DNA from: Actinoplanes sp. TBRC 11911
Lineage (GTDB): Bacteria > Actinomycetota > Actinomycetes > Mycobacteriales > Micromonosporaceae
Assembly (NCBI RefSeq): GCF_012933445.1
Contig: NZ_JABBNC010000038.1
Span: 40,586 to 104,585, forward strand
Reading direction: 5' to 3'
Length of the DNA: 64,000 bases
Notes under the pieces: generated by a model
The model's database searches: none
Told to the model about the DNA's origin: nothing
Seen by the model: the letters and a program-made list of their open reading frames with translations, nothing else
Translations under genes and position numbers: made by a program
Shown here: positions 17,007-35,172 of the stretch, in pieces
Numbering within the stretch: position 1 is the first letter of the stretch
Layout: each line of letters starts with the position of its first letter

Positions 17007-17846
17007 TTACCCGCGCTTGCGGGTCGCGTAGCGGCGGCGAACGATCATCTTGTCGCTCGGCTGACCCTTACGACGGGTACGGCCCTCGGGCTTACCCTGC
17101 GGGTTCACCGGGTGACGACCACCCGAGGTCTTACCCTCACCACCACCGTGCGGGTGGTCGATCGGGTTCATGGCGACACCGCGGACGGTCGGGCGCTTGC
17201 CCTTCCAGCGCATGCGGCCGGCCTTGCCCCAGTTGATGTTCGACTGTTCGGCATTGCCGATCTCGCCGACCGTCGCGCGGCAGCGGATGTCGACCCGGCG
17301 GATCTCACCGGAGGGCATACGCAGCGTGGCGTACGCGCCTTCACGGCCGAGCAGCTGGATACCGACACCGGCCGAACGGGCCAGCTTGGCGCCACCGCCG
17401 GGACGAAGCTCCACACCGTGGACCGTCGTACCGACCGGGATGTTGCGCAGGGGCAGGTTGTTCCCCGGCTTGATGTCCGCACCCGGGCCCGACTCCACCG
17501 CGTCGCCCTGCTTCAGGTCCTTCGGCGCCAGGATGTAGCGCTTCTCGCCGTCGGCGTAGTGCAGCAGCGCGATGCGGGAGGTGCGGTTCGGGTCGTACTC
17601 GATGTGCGCGACCTTGGCCGGCACGCCGTCCTTGTCGACCCGCTTGAAGTCGATCAGCCGGTACTGCCGCTTGTGGCCGCCGCCCTGGTGCCGCGTGGTG
17701 ATGCGGCCGTGGACGTTGCGACCACCCTTCTTGGGCAGCGGGACCAGCAGAGACTTCTCCGGCGTGGACCGGGTGATCTCGGCGAAGTCGGCGACGCTCG
17801 AGCCGCGGCGGCCGGGCGTGGTCGGCTTGTACTTACGGATAGCCAT
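17007..17846 (-). CDS. rplB: 50S ribosomal protein L2
   Basis: The 279-residue protein is among the most conserved ribosomal proteins and is needed for peptidyl transferase activity. The conserved C-terminal MNPIDHPHGGGEGKTSGGRH contains the histidine important for function. It follows rplW by 14 bases. Confidence 0.98.
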   Translation of the reverse strand: MAIRKYKPTTPGRRGSSVADFAEITRSTPEKSLLVPLPKKGGRNVHGRITTRHQGGGHKRQYRLIDFKRVDKDGVPAKVAHIEYDPNRTSRIALLHYADGEKRYILAPKDLKQGDAVESGPGADIKPGNNLPLRNIPVGTTVHGVELRPGGGAKLARSAGVGIQLLGREGAYATLRMPSGEIRRVDIRCRATVGEIGNAEQSNINWGKAGRMRWKGKRPTVRGVAMNPIDHPHGGGEGKTSGGRHPVNPQGKPEGRTRRKGQPSDKMIVRRRYATRKRG

Positions 17847-17860
17847 TGATTTACAACCCC

Positions 17861-18163
17861 TTAGCTGACCGGGCCGCCGAAGGCCTCGATACGGTCACCG
17901 TCAGCCAGCTTGACCATCGCCCGCTTGGTCGCCTTGCGCTGACCAAAGCCGGTCCGGGTGCGCTTGCGCTTACCCTCGCGGTTCGCGGTGTTCACCGTCA
18001 GGACGCGAACGTCGAAGATCTGCTGGATCGCGATCTTGATCTCGGTCTTGTTCGCGTCCGGGCGGACGAGGAACGTGTACCAGTTCTGATCGAGAACGCT
18101 GTAGCTCTTCTCGGAGACCACTGGCGCGATGATGATGTCGCGCGGGTCGGCGACAGTGCTCAC
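17861..18163 (-). CDS. rplW: 50S ribosomal protein L23
   Basis: The 100-residue protein docks trigger factor and SRP at the exit tunnel. The motifs IIIAPVVSEKSYSVLDQN and VNTANREGKRKRTRTGFGQR fit the family. It overlaps rplD by four bases. Confidence 0.97.
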   Translation of the reverse strand: MSTVADPRDIIIAPVVSEKSYSVLDQNWYTFLVRPDANKTEIKIAIQQIFDVRVLTVNTANREGKRKRTRTGFGQRKATKRAMVKLADGDRIEAFGGPVS

Positions 18164-18810
18164 TTGTTCTCCTCCTCGGAGGCCTCGGCCGGCGCGCCCA
18201 GGAATTCATTGAGCGCCTCGGTGGTGAAGACCACGTCGTCGGCGACCAGCACGTCGTACGTGTTGAGCTGGCCCGCCTCGAGGAGGTGAACCGTCGGCTC
18301 GTTACGCAGCGACACCCAGTTGAGCTCGTCGGTGCTGCTCAGCACGACCAGGACCTTCTTGGACTCGGTCGCCTTGCGCAGGGTCGCGATCGCGGCCTTG
18401 GTCGACGGCTTGTCGCCGTTGACGAACGCCTCGACCACGTGCACCCGGCCGTCACGAGCCCGGTCGGACAGAGCGCCACGCAGCGCGGCGACCTTCATCT
18501 TCTTGGGGGTCCGCTGGCTGTAGTCGCGCGGCACCGGGCCGTGCACGACGCCACCGCCGGCGAACTGCGGCGCGCGGATCGAGCCCTGGCGGGCACGACC
18601 GGTGCCCTTCTGCTTGTAGGGCTTCTTGCCGCCGCCGGCGACCTCACCGCGGGTCTTGACCTTGTGCGTCCCCTGCCGTGCGGCGGCCAGCTGGGCCACC
18701 ACGACCTGGTGCATCAGCGGGATGTTGGCCTGAACGTCGAAGACGTGGCCCGGCAGTTCTACGGAGCCGGCCTTGGCGCCCTCGATGTTGATCACGTCAA
18801 CCGTGCTCAC
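18160..18810 (-). CDS. rplD: 50S ribosomal protein L4
   Basis: The 216-residue protein lines the exit tunnel through the loop GGGKKPYKQKGTGRARQGSI. In E. coli L4 also represses its own S10 operon. It overlaps rplC and rplW by four bases each, which signals tight coupling. Confidence 0.97.
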   Translation of the reverse strand: MSTVDVINIEGAKAGSVELPGHVFDVQANIPLMHQVVVAQLAAARQGTHKVKTRGEVAGGGKKPYKQKGTGRARQGSIRAPQFAGGGVVHGPVPRDYSQRTPKKMKVAALRGALSDRARDGRVHVVEAFVNGDKPSTKAAIATLRKATESKKVLVVLSSTDELNWVSLRNEPTVHLLEAGQLNTYDVLVADDVVFTTEALNEFLGAPAEASEEENK

Positions 18811-19457
18811 TTCGCACCGCCCTTCTTCGCCGCGGTGCGAACCAGGATCAGCGCGCCCTTGGGACCGGGCACCGCACCCTTGATCAGCAGCAGGTTGTTC
18901 TCGGTGTCGACGGCCTGCACCGCGAGGTTCTGCACGGTGAAGCGGTTGCTGCCCATGCGGCCCGCCATCCGGACGCCCTTGAAGACGCGACCCGGGGTGG
19001 CGCAGGCGCCGATCGAGCCCGGCGAGCGGTGCTTGCGCTCGACGCCGTGGCTGCTCTTGAGGCCGTGGAAGCCGTGCCGCTTCATGACACCCGCGTAGCC
19101 CTTGCCCTTGGTCTTACCGGTGACGTCGACGACGGTGCCCGCCTCGAACGCCTCAACGGTGACCTCTTGGCCGAGCTCGTACGCTCCGGCGTCGGTGGTG
19201 CGCAGCTCCACGACGTGGCGCCGCGGCGACACGCCGGCCTTGGCGAAGTGACCGCCCTCGGGCTTGTTCACCTTGCGCGGGTCGATGGCGCCGTACGCCA
19301 GCTGGACGGCCGCGTAGCCGTCCTTGTCATCGGTGCGGACCTGGGTCACGACGCACGGGCCGGCCTGCACCACGGTTACCGGGACGACCTTGTTGTTGTC
19401 CCAGACCTGGGTCATGCCGAGCTTGGCGCCCAGGATCCCCTTAACTTGCCTGTCCAT
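18807..19457 (-). CDS. rplC: 50S ribosomal protein L3
   Basis: The 216-residue protein initiates large-subunit assembly. The conserved tip region (RHGFHGLKSSHGVERKHRSP) reaches the peptidyl transferase centre, where changes cause tiamulin or linezolid resistance in other bacteria. It follows rpsJ by 12 bases. Confidence 0.97.
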   Translation of the reverse strand: MDRQVKGILGAKLGMTQVWDNNKVVPVTVVQAGPCVVTQVRTDDKDGYAAVQLAYGAIDPRKVNKPEGGHFAKAGVSPRRHVVELRTTDAGAYELGQEVTVEAFEAGTVVDVTGKTKGKGYAGVMKRHGFHGLKSSHGVERKHRSPGSIGACATPGRVFKGVRMAGRMGSNRFTVQNLAVQAVDTENNLLLIKGAVPGPKGALILVRTAAKKGGAK

Positions 19458-19469
19458 TAGTCGTGATCC

Positions 19470-19778
19470 CTACAGCTTGATCTCGATGTCGACGCCAGCC
19501 GGCAGGTCGAGGCGCATGAGCGAGTCGACCGTCTTGGGGGTCGGGTCGATGATGTCGATCAGACGCTTGTGCGTGCGCATCTCGAAGTGCTCGCGCGAGT
19601 CCTTGTACTTGTGCGGCGAACGGATCACGCAGAAACGGTTGATCTCCGTGGGCAGCGGCACCGGGCCAGCAACCTGCGCCCCGGTACGCGTCACCGTCTC
19701 GACGATCTTCCGCGCCGAGGAGTCGACGACCTCGTGGTCATAGGCCTTGAGCCGGATGCGGATCTTCTGTCCCGCCAT
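19470..19778 (-). CDS. rpsJ: 30S ribosomal protein S10
   Basis: The 102-residue protein begins [21 protein letters not shown]10 (NusE) works in both the ribosome and transcription antitermination with NusB. It is the first gene of the S10 operon, preceded by a 310-base leader and promoter region after tuf. Confidence 0.98.
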
Positions 19779-20088
19779 GGTGGCTTCTGTTTCCTTCTCT
19801 CGATGCCGCTACGTGCGAGAACGGTGGCCCTCGCATGCCCGCAGGACCCCTGATCCTGCGTTGTCCGACCCCCGCGGTCGGGCGTGTCGCGCCTACCAGA
19901 CAGAAAACTGCGCAGTGCAATGCAGCCATCTCGATCACGGGGATCTAAGGTGCCGAGCGGCAGAAAAACACACCCGGACACCCGGCGAGGGTGGTTGGCA
20001 ACCTTGCGGTAACCAACCACCCTGCGCGGACGCAACCTGACTAGTATGCCGGATTAACTCCAGCAACGCTAATCGGGGTAATCCTAGG
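19779..20088 (-). promoter_or_regulatory. Upstream region and leader of the S10 operon
   Basis: These 310 bases contain no gene. Near tuf lies a terminator hairpin (19989-20022). Nearer rpsJ, at 19869-19890, is a 22-base sequence that also occurs unchanged in the rpsL leader. It contains CCGACC paired to GGTCGG and could form a small stem. A weak promoter candidate (TTGCAC with TAGGCG, 19-base spacer) lies just upstream of this motif. The exact promoter is uncertain. Confidence 0.5.
19989..20022 (-). terminator. Terminator after tuf
   Basis: A 10-bp perfect stem (GGGTGGTTGG with its complement) has a 14-base loop that can pair further (ACC/GGT). On the minus strand a TGTGTTTTT tract follows about 25 bases on. 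It closes the str operon before rpsJ. Confidence 0.65.
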
Positions 20089-21282
20089 TCAGGCGTTGAT
20101 CTTCGTGACCGTGCCGGCGCCGACGGTGCGGCCACCCTCACGGATCGCGAACTTCAGGCCCTGCTCCATGGCGATGGGCTGGATCAGCTTGACCGCCATG
20201 GTGGTGGAGTCGCCCGGCATGACCATCTCGGTGCCCTCGGGCAGCGTGACGACGCCGGTGACGTCCGTGGTGCGGAAGTAGAACTGCGGGCGGTAGTTCT
20301 GGAAGAACGGGGTGTGCCGGCCGCCCTCTTCCTTCGAGAGGATGTAGACCTGGCCCTCGAACTCCGTGTGCGGGGTCGTGGTGCCCGGCTTGACGACCAC
20401 CATGCCGCGCTCGACGTCCTCGCGCTTGATGCCACGCAGCAGCAGACCGACGTTCTCACCCGCGCGGGCCTCGTCGAGCAGCTTGCGGAACATCTCGATA
20501 CCGGTGCATACCGTCCGCTGCGACTTCTCGCGGATACCGACGATCTCGACTTCCTCGTTGGGCTTGAGGATGCCGCGCTCCGCCCGGCCGGTGACGACGG
20601 TGCCACGACCGGTGATCGTGAAAACGTCCTCGATCGGCATGAGGAACGGCTTCTCGATGTCGCGCTCCGGCTGCGGAATCGCGGTGTCGACCGCGTTCAT
20701 CAGCTCGAGCAGCTTGGCGGTCCACTCCTTGTCGCCCTCGAGCGCCTTGAGAGCGGAGACGCGCACGACCGGTACGTCGTCGCCCGGGAACTCGTAGGTG
20801 CTCAGAAGCTCGCGGACCTCGAGCTCGACGAGCTCGAGGAGCTCCTCGTCCTCGACCATGTCGCTCTTGTTGAGCGCCACGACGATGTACGGAACGCCGA
20901 CCTGGCGGGCCAGGAGCACGTGCTCCTTGGTCTGCGGCATCGGGCCGTCGGTCGCGGCGACCACCAGGATCGCGCCGTCCATCTGGGCGGCACCGGTGAT
21001 CATGTTCTTGATGTAGTCGGCGTGGCCGGGGCAGTCCACGTGCGCGTAGTGCCGCGACGCGGTCTGGTACTCGACGTGCGCGATCGAGATCGTGATGCCG
21101 CGGGCCTTCTCCTCCGGCGCCTTGTCGATCTCGTCGAACGGGGTGTACGGGTTCAGGTCGGGGTATTCGTCGTGCAGGACCTTCGTGATGGCCGCAGTCA
21201 GCGTCGTCTTACCGTGGTCGATATGACCAATGGTGCCGATGTTGACGTGCGGCTTAGTCCGCTCGAACTTCGCCTTCGCCAC
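20089..21282 (-). CDS. tuf: Elongation factor Tu
   Basis: The 397-residue GTPase delivers aminoacyl-tRNA to the ribosome. G1 is GHIDHGKT at residues 19-26, G3 is DCPGHADY and G4 is NKSD. Domains II and III are complete. It lies 128 bases after fusA as the last gene of the str operon. No substitution that I recognise for kirromycin or GE2270 resistance is obvious by eye. Confidence 0.98.
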   Translation of the reverse strand: MAKAKFERTKPHVNIGTIGHIDHGKTTLTAAITKVLHDEYPDLNPYTPFDEIDKAPEEKARGITISIAHVEYQTASRHYAHVDCPGHADYIKNMITGAAQMDGAILVVAATDGPMPQTKEHVLLARQVGVPYIVVALNKSDMVEDEELLELVELEVRELLSTYEFPGDDVPVVRVSALKALEGDKEWTAKLLELMNAVDTAIPQPERDIEKPFLMPIEDVFTITGRGTVVTGRAERGILKPNEEVEIVGIREKSQRTVCTGIEMFRKLLDEARAGENVGLLLRGIKREDVERGMVVVKPGTTTPHTEFEGQVYILSKEEGGRHTPFFQNYRPQFYFRTTDVTGVVTLPEGTEMVMPGDSTTMAVKLIQPIAMEQGLKFAIREGGRTVGAGTVTKINA

Positions 21283-21410
21283 TGGTGTCCTCCTGTGGAC
21301 TGTGTTTACTTTCGCCCGGCACGCCCGATAAGGCGATAGGGACTCTGTCGACTGCTCGCGCGCGTACGGTCCGCGACGGACCGCACGCGCCTCAACGCTT
21401 CCGGCGGGTA

Positions 21411-23507
<2,097 letters not shown>

Positions 23508-23595
23508 TTCAATCCCTACTTTTCTTCGTCGTTCGTCTCGTGGACCGGTACGACTTGCGTGCGGGCCCGGCGGGTGCCGGGCCGGCAGCAGGGCC

Positions 23596-24066
23596 TTACC
23601 AGCGGTAGTGGGCGAAGGCCTTGTTGGACTCGGCCATCTTGTGGGTGTCCTCGCGCCGCTTGACGGCGGCACCGAGGCCGTTGCTGGCGTCGAGCAGCTC
23701 GTTCTGGAGACGCTCGATCATGGTCTTCTCGCGGCGGGCCTTGGAGTACTGGACCAGCCAGCGCAGACCGAGGGTCGTCTGCCGCGGGGTACGGACCTCG
23801 ACCGGCACCTGGTAGGTCGCGCCACCGACACGGCGGCTGCGGACCTCGAGGGTCGGCTTCACGTTGTCCATCGCGCGCTTCAGCGTCACCACCGGGTCGG
23901 TTCCGCTCTTCTCCCGGGCACCTTCGAGCGCGCCGTACACGATGCGCTCGGCCAGCTGGCGCTTCCCGCCGATCAGGATCTTGTTGATCAGCTGGGTGAC
24001 CAGCGGTGAGTTGTAAACCGGGTCCGGAACCACTGGGTGGCGCGGAGCGGGGCCCTTACGCGGCAT
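23596..24066 (-). CDS. rpsG: 30S ribosomal protein S7
   Basis: The start is ATG at 24066, giving MPRKGPAPRHPVVPDPVYNS and 156 residues. S7 organises the 3' major domain of 16S rRNA and touches the E site. It begins one base after the rpsL stop codon. In E. coli it represses the str operon. Confidence 0.97.
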   Translation of the reverse strand: MPRKGPAPRHPVVPDPVYNSPLVTQLINKILIGGKRQLAERIVYGALEGAREKSGTDPVVTLKRAMDNVKPTLEVRSRRVGGATYQVPVEVRTPRQTTLGLRWLVQYSKARREKTMIERLQNELLDASNGLGAAVKRREDTHKMAESNKAFAHYRW

Positions 24067-24067
24067 G

Positions 24068-24442
24068 TCAGCTCTTCTCCTTCTTCGCGCCGTAACGGCT
24101 ACGAGCCTGCTTGCGGTTGCGGACACCCTGGGTGTCCAGCGAGCCGCGGACGATCTTGTAGCGGACGCCCGGGAGGTCCTTCACTCGGCCGCCACGCACG
24201 AGCACGATCGAGTGCTCCTGCAGGTTGTGGCCGACGCCCGGGATGTACGCGGTCACCTCGATCTGGCTGCTGAGCTTCACACGAGCGACCTTGCGCAGCG
24301 CAGAGTTGGGCTTTTTCGGGGTAGTGGTGTACACGCGCGTGCACACGCCGCGCCGCTGAGGGCTCCCCTTCAGGGCCGGCGTCTTGGTCTTGCTCGTCTT
24401 CGCCTGGCGGCCCTTTCGGACCAGCTGCTGGATCGTGGGCAC
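24068..24442 (-). CDS. rpsL: 30S ribosomal protein S12
   Basis: The GTG start at 24442 gives 124 residues (MPTIQQLVRKGRQAKTSKTK). S12 controls decoding fidelity. The streptomycin-critical residues Lys43 (TTPKKPNS) and Lys88 (RVKDLPG) are wild type, so ribosomal streptomycin resistance is not expected. It is the first gene of the str operon, with a promoter at 24711-24739. Confidence 0.97.
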   Translation of the reverse strand: MPTIQQLVRKGRQAKTSKTKTPALKGSPQRRGVCTRVYTTTPKKPNSALRKVARVKLSSQIEVTAYIPGVGHNLQEHSIVLVRGGRVKDLPGVRYKIVRGSLDTQGVRNRKQARSRYGAKKEKS

Positions 24443-24859
24443 CGGGTTTCTCCGCTCCCTTCGGCCGCTTCCTACGGCGGCCGCACCGTCTTGGTTAAAG
24501 CTCTGTGCACCAGAAACTCGGAAGTCTCCGGCCCCCGCGGTCGGGCGTGTCGCCCGGCTCACGGTCCCGCCGCGCGTTCGTCACGCGCAGCAGGTCTTGT
24601 TCTGTCTCGGCAGCCCGGCTGGGCGCCATCTCGGCGTGTCGCTACCCCGTCTTGACTTCCGACTCGGGCGCACGCACGAGTTGCCCGGGCAAGCCCGGGC
24701 ACGAGGGGAAAGAGTACCCACCGCAAGCACCCGGGTCAAAATCGGCGGTTCACCGATGACTCGGGTCCGTACGACGGATATCTCCGATGCAAGTGTACCC
24801 GGCACCCCGAGGCGCCACCCCGGCGGTGCCCGATCCGGCCCGGGGAGGCGGTGCGACCC
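24443..24859 (-). promoter_or_regulatory. Leader and upstream region of the str operon
   Basis: This 417-base region has no gene. It holds the promoter (24711-24739), a tight GC hairpin close to the predicted start site (GCCCGGGC repeated as its own complement, 24683-24700), and at 24532-24553 the 22-base sequence shared exactly with the rpsJ leader. A leader of about 260 bases before rpsL is unusually long and may be regulatory. Confidence 0.55.
24711..24739 (-). promoter_or_regulatory. Predicted promoter of rpsL
   Basis: On the minus strand TTGACC (24734-24739), a 17-base spacer and TACTCT (24711-24716) form a near-consensus principal-sigma-factor promoter. Confidence 0.7.
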
Positions 24860-25330
24860 TCAGGCGGACAACTGCAACAGAAGACTTAACACGAGACCCA
24901 CGAGGGCAATTCCCGCGCCGGCCGCTCCACACGAGATTCCCGCGATCGCCAGGCCACCGCCGCTGAACCGGACCTGACCGGTCCGGCCGGAATGCCGGAT
25001 CTGCCGGCGGGCGACCAGGCCCACCGCCATCGCGCCGACCCCGGCGAGCACGCTGAGCACGGTGAAGGCGCCGGCCACCCAGCCACCCCAGCCGTCCGAC
25101 GAGCCGGCCAGTCCGAAGCAGAACACCAGCAGCGAGACCAGGATCGAGCCGATCCCGGCGATCAGGGAACCGATGGCCAGGCCCGACACGATCGGCTCGA
25201 CGCGCAGCGACACCAGCCCGAAGCCGGTCCCCGGCATCGGGTCGATCCGCTCCGGCTGCCAGCGCCCCGCCGGGGGCGGCGGCGGGGGCGCGGCCGGATA
25301 AGAGGGGTAGGGCGGGGGCGGCTGCGTCAT
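24860..25330 (-). CDS. Small proline-rich membrane protein (DUF4190-like)
   Basis: The 156-residue protein has a cytoplasmic-type Pro/Tyr-rich N-terminus (MTQPPPPYPSYPAAPPPPPP) followed by three to four hydrophobic helices with glycine/alanine-rich packing. One conserved-looking Arg-rich loop (GLVARRQIRHSGRTGQ) lies between helices. This layout is common in actinobacterial DUF4190-type proteins of unknown role. It lies alone between rpsL and another small membrane gene on the same strand. Confidence 0.7.
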   Translation of the reverse strand: MTQPPPPYPSYPAAPPPPPPAGRWQPERIDPMPGTGFGLVSLRVEPIVSGLAIGSLIAGIGSILVSLLVFCFGLAGSSDGWGGWVAGAFTVLSVLAGVGAMAVGLVARRQIRHSGRTGQVRFSGGGLAIAGISCGAAGAGIALVGLVLSLLLQLSA

Positions 25331-25387
25331 ATTCCGAGCATGTCACCCGAACGTGGCATGCCGCAGCCCGGCCGCCACCGCGCGCGG

Positions 25388-25741
25388 TCAGTCGGTGCCG
25401 GGCGCGAAGTCCGTCCCGGAGGGCGTCGAGGCGAGGTGCAGCAGACCCGCGATCGAGGCGATGACCAGCGTGGTCAGGGCCAGCACGAGGCCCGCCCAGG
25501 CCAGCCGGCGGCCGCGGCGGACCCACGCCGAACCGGTCAGGTAACCGCGCGCCTCGTACTGCTGACGGGCCGTCTGACGCGCCAGCAGCAACGCGACGGT
25601 GGCCGGGATCACACCGCCGACGAACGCCCCGGTCAGCAGCCCCACCAGGCCGAGCGCGAACACCGCCCGCGCCTTCGTCGAGGGCACCGGATCGGGATCC
25701 ATCGGGTGGCGGGTGGGCGTCGCCGCGGGAAGCGTCACCAC
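25388..25741 (-). CDS. Small hypothetical membrane protein
   Basis: The 117-residue frame starts at GTG 25741. The ATG at 25702 is an alternative. It has a short polar N-terminus, one or two membrane helices around VFALGLVGLLTGAFVGGVIP, an Arg/Gln loop (ARQTARQQYEARGYLTG), and a final helix before a polar tail. The topology resembles its downstream neighbour, so the two may form a small operon. I do not recognise a specific function. Confidence 0.6.
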   Translation of the reverse strand: MVTLPAATPTRHPMDPDPVPSTKARAVFALGLVGLLTGAFVGGVIPATVALLLARQTARQQYEARGYLTGSAWVRRGRRLAWAGLVLALTTLVIASIAGLLHLASTPSGTDFAPGTD

Positions 25742-25759
25742 TTCATCTTAAGAAGGCCG

Positions 25760-25790
25760 AAGGGCGGCCGCGCAATGCGCGGCCGCCCTT
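25760..25790 (-). terminator. Terminator after rpoC
   Basis: A 14-bp perfect stem (AAGGGCGGCCGCGC and its complement) with a three-base loop lies 20 bases beyond the rpoC stop. CGGCCTTCTT follows on the minus strand. Confidence 0.8.
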
Positions 25791-25811
25791 GCGGCATCAG
25801 AAACCAAACCT

Positions 25812-29702
<3,891 letters not shown>

Positions 29703-29832
29703 TTGGTCTATCCCTCGTGTTTCGTTGCTCGGATAAATTTTCCAGGCCGGCGGTGGGCGCCCCTAGCTGAGTTATCAAACGGCTTCGCCGTACCGCGGCG
29801 AAAACCTGACAACCATCCAGGGGCGCTCTCCG

Positions 29833-33273
<3,441 letters not shown>

Positions 33274-33813
33274 GATGCGTCCTTCCGAGGACCGGTGCTG
33301 CTGATGCGGCTTCAGCTGCGGTATGCAACTGTCTGCGTGCACTCTGACGAGCCCCCGGGAAATCATCCGGTGGGATGTCCCGGCAGGGCTCAAGACAGAA
33401 GGCAGCGCAAACTAGCAGTGTAGCCGCTTGGCTAACCGCTGTCCAGCCCACACCAGAGGGCAACCTGCGGAACGTCACCCCGCAGCGCCTGACCTGCGCA
33501 AATAACGGTCAGCGCTCCGTGCGGGGCCGCTCTACGCGGCTCATCTACCCTCGGGTGCCGACCCGTGAAACCCCGGCGAACCGGAGCCCCCGCGGGGCGG
33601 CCGTCGCAAGCGCGGAACAACTTGCTGATGTCAGCGTGCCTGTCAGGAGACACTCAGTCAAGGCCTCCTGGCACGGGGCGAACTTGTCCGATCGCCCGCC
33701 AGCCGCGCCCTAGCGACCTTACTCCACCAATTGCCCCATTGACCCGGCTTTGCGAGTCGCCTGGCCGACACTCGGGACAGGGGTCGTCACCAGGCAGTTC
33801 GCGTGCGAAATGA
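33274..33813 (-). promoter_or_regulatory. rplL-rpoB intergenic region
   Basis: This 540-base stretch has no plausible gene on either strand. It holds the rpoB promoter at 33417-33445 and a leader of about 137 bases. No other structure stands out between the promoter and the rplL terminator. Confidence 0.6.
33417..33445 (-). promoter_or_regulatory. Predicted promoter of rpoB
   Basis: On the minus strand TGGACA (33440-33445), a 17-base spacer and TACACT (33417-33422) fit the principal sigma factor consensus. It gives rpoBC its own transcription start in addition to any readthrough from rplJL. Confidence 0.75.
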
Positions 33814-33849
33814 GGATGGCGGGAACCCGGGATCGGGTCCCCGCCATCC
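33814..33849 (-). terminator. Terminator-like hairpin after rplL
   Basis: A 10-bp stem (GGATGGCGGG and its complement) continues through AACCC/GGGTC with one mismatch around a six-base loop, 26 bases past the rplL stop. No strong T run follows, so it may be a partial terminator setting the L12:RNA polymerase ratio. Confidence 0.65.
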
Positions 33850-33875
33850 GCAAGAGAAAGCTGTGGAGCGTTAGA

Positions 33876-34268
33876 TCACTTGAGGGTGACCTTGGCGCCC
33901 TCGGCCTCGAGCTTGGCCTTGGCGGCGTCGGCCTTCTCCTGGTTGACACCCTCGAGGATCGCCTTCGGGGCGCTCTCGACGGCGTCCTTGGCCTCCTTGA
34001 GGCCCAGGCCGGTCAGCTCGCGCACGACCTTGATGACCTGGATCTTCTTGCCGCCGTCGCCCTCGAGGACGACGTCGAAGGAGTCCTTCACGGCCTCGGC
34101 CTCGGCCGGGGCAGCGCCGGGGGCGGCGGCCGCGACGGCGACCGGAGCGGCGGCGGTGACCTCGAAGGTGTCCTCGAACTGCTTCACGAACTCGGAGAGC
34201 TCGATCAGCGTCATCTCCTTGAACGCGTCAAGCAGCTCGTCGGTGCTGAGCTTCGCCATGATTGGCAA
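33876..34268 (-). CDS. rplL: 50S ribosomal protein L7/L12
   Basis: The 130-residue stalk protein has the N-terminal dimerisation helix (STDELLDAFKEMTLIELSEF), an Ala-rich hinge (AAPVAVAAAAPGAAPAEAEA) and the C-terminal domain that recruits translation GTPases (GLGLKEAKDAVESAPKAILE). It follows rplJ by 45 bases. Confidence 0.97.
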   Translation of the reverse strand: MPIMAKLSTDELLDAFKEMTLIELSEFVKQFEDTFEVTAAAPVAVAAAAPGAAPAEAEAVKDSFDVVLEGDGGKKIQVIKVVRELTGLGLKEAKDAVESAPKAILEGVNQEKADAAKAKLEAEGAKVTLK

Positions 34269-34313
34269 CCTTTCGTAACTTCTGAACTAGATGTCTTGTT
34301 GGTTCCGCGCGGC

Positions 34314-34859
34314 TCAGGCCGCCTCGGAACCGTCCTTCTCGCGCTTCTCCTGCAGGGCCGCCGCGAGGCGAGCCACCTGCGACAGCGGGGCCTGGAACAG
34401 CCCGGCCGCCTTGGAGAGGTTGCCCTTCATGGCGCCGGCCAGCTTGGCCAGAAGAACCTCACGGGACTCGAGGTCCGCGATCTTGTTGACGTCATCCGCC
34501 GAGATCGCACGACCCTCGAAGACGCCGCCCTTGATCTGCAGGACCGGGTTCGCCTTGGCGAAGGTCCGAAGGCCCTTGGCCGCCTCGACCGGGTCACCGC
34601 TGACAAAGGCGAGCGCGGTAGGACCGGAGAACAGAGCGTCGAGACCCTCGATGCCCGCGTCGGTAGCCGCACGCTTGGCCAGCGTGTTCTTCGACACCGA
34701 ATACTTCGTCTCGCTGCCCAGCGCGCGCCGCAGCTCGGTGAGCTGGGCAACGGTGAGCCCGCGGTACTCGGTCAACACGGTGGCCGACGAGTTCTTGAAG
34801 GCTTCGGTGAGCTCGGCGACGGCAGTGGCCTTGTCGGCCCGGACCGGCTTGTCCGCCAT
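34314..34859 (-). CDS. rplJ: 50S ribosomal protein L10
   Basis: The 181-residue base of the L7/L12 stalk begins MADKPVRADKATAVAELTEA and has the C-terminal helix that binds L12 dimers (QVARLAAALQEKREKD). AGAGAGGAGGG just upstream is a strong ribosome binding site. Its leader contains an attenuator-like hairpin, and autoregulation by L10-L12 binding is known in other bacteria. Confidence 0.97.
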   Translation of the reverse strand: MADKPVRADKATAVAELTEAFKNSSATVLTEYRGLTVAQLTELRRALGSETKYSVSKNTLAKRAATDAGIEGLDALFSGPTALAFVSGDPVEAAKGLRTFAKANPVLQIKGGVFEGRAISADDVNKIADLESREVLLAKLAGAMKGNLSKAAGLFQAPLSQVARLAAALQEKREKDGSEAA

Positions 34860-35075
34860 GTCCCTCCTCTCTCAGTGCTAGCCGCTTTGGGTGAAGGCTG
34901 AGCAGATGAGAAACGCCCCGGCGCATGGGCGCACGGGGCGGAGGGCCAAACTGGCCGATCGCGACCGTTCTCCCCTGCGCGGGCCGCCCGCCTTCTGCGG
35001 GACCTTCAGCCGCGGCCTCCGTCGGATGACGGGTGCTGCGGCGACCAGCGGTCTTTGGGTGGAACTTCGACGCCA
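34860..35075 (-). promoter_or_regulatory. L10 leader (rplJL 5' UTR)
   Basis: About 210 bases of transcribed leader separate the predicted promoter from rplJ. The leader can fold CCCGC/GCGGG around AGAAG, and ends in a hairpin followed by TTTCT at 34914-34940. L10 leaders in other bacteria bind the L10-L12 complex to control the operon. The placement fits, though the consensus fold was not computed. Confidence 0.6.
34914..34940 (-). terminator. Attenuator-like terminator in the rplJ leader
   Basis: The stem CGCCCCG-GCGC with its complement has a four-base loop and a single bulged base. TTTCTC follows directly on the minus strand, upstream of rplJ. It is a candidate premature terminator. Confidence 0.6.
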
Positions 35076-35104
35076 AATGTACGCGACGGGGACGCCCCCG
35101 CCAA
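35076..35104 (-). promoter_or_regulatory. Predicted promoter of rplJ
   Basis: On the minus strand TTGGCG (35099-35104), a 17-base spacer and TACATT (35076-35081) fit a principal sigma factor promoter. The -35 box departs from consensus at two places. Confidence 0.55.
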
Positions 35105-35172
35105 ATCAGTTGTCCAGGGCCACGGGAGGACACCTGACGGTCCATCAGCTCCAGCGAGGAGCCCGTTGCCGC

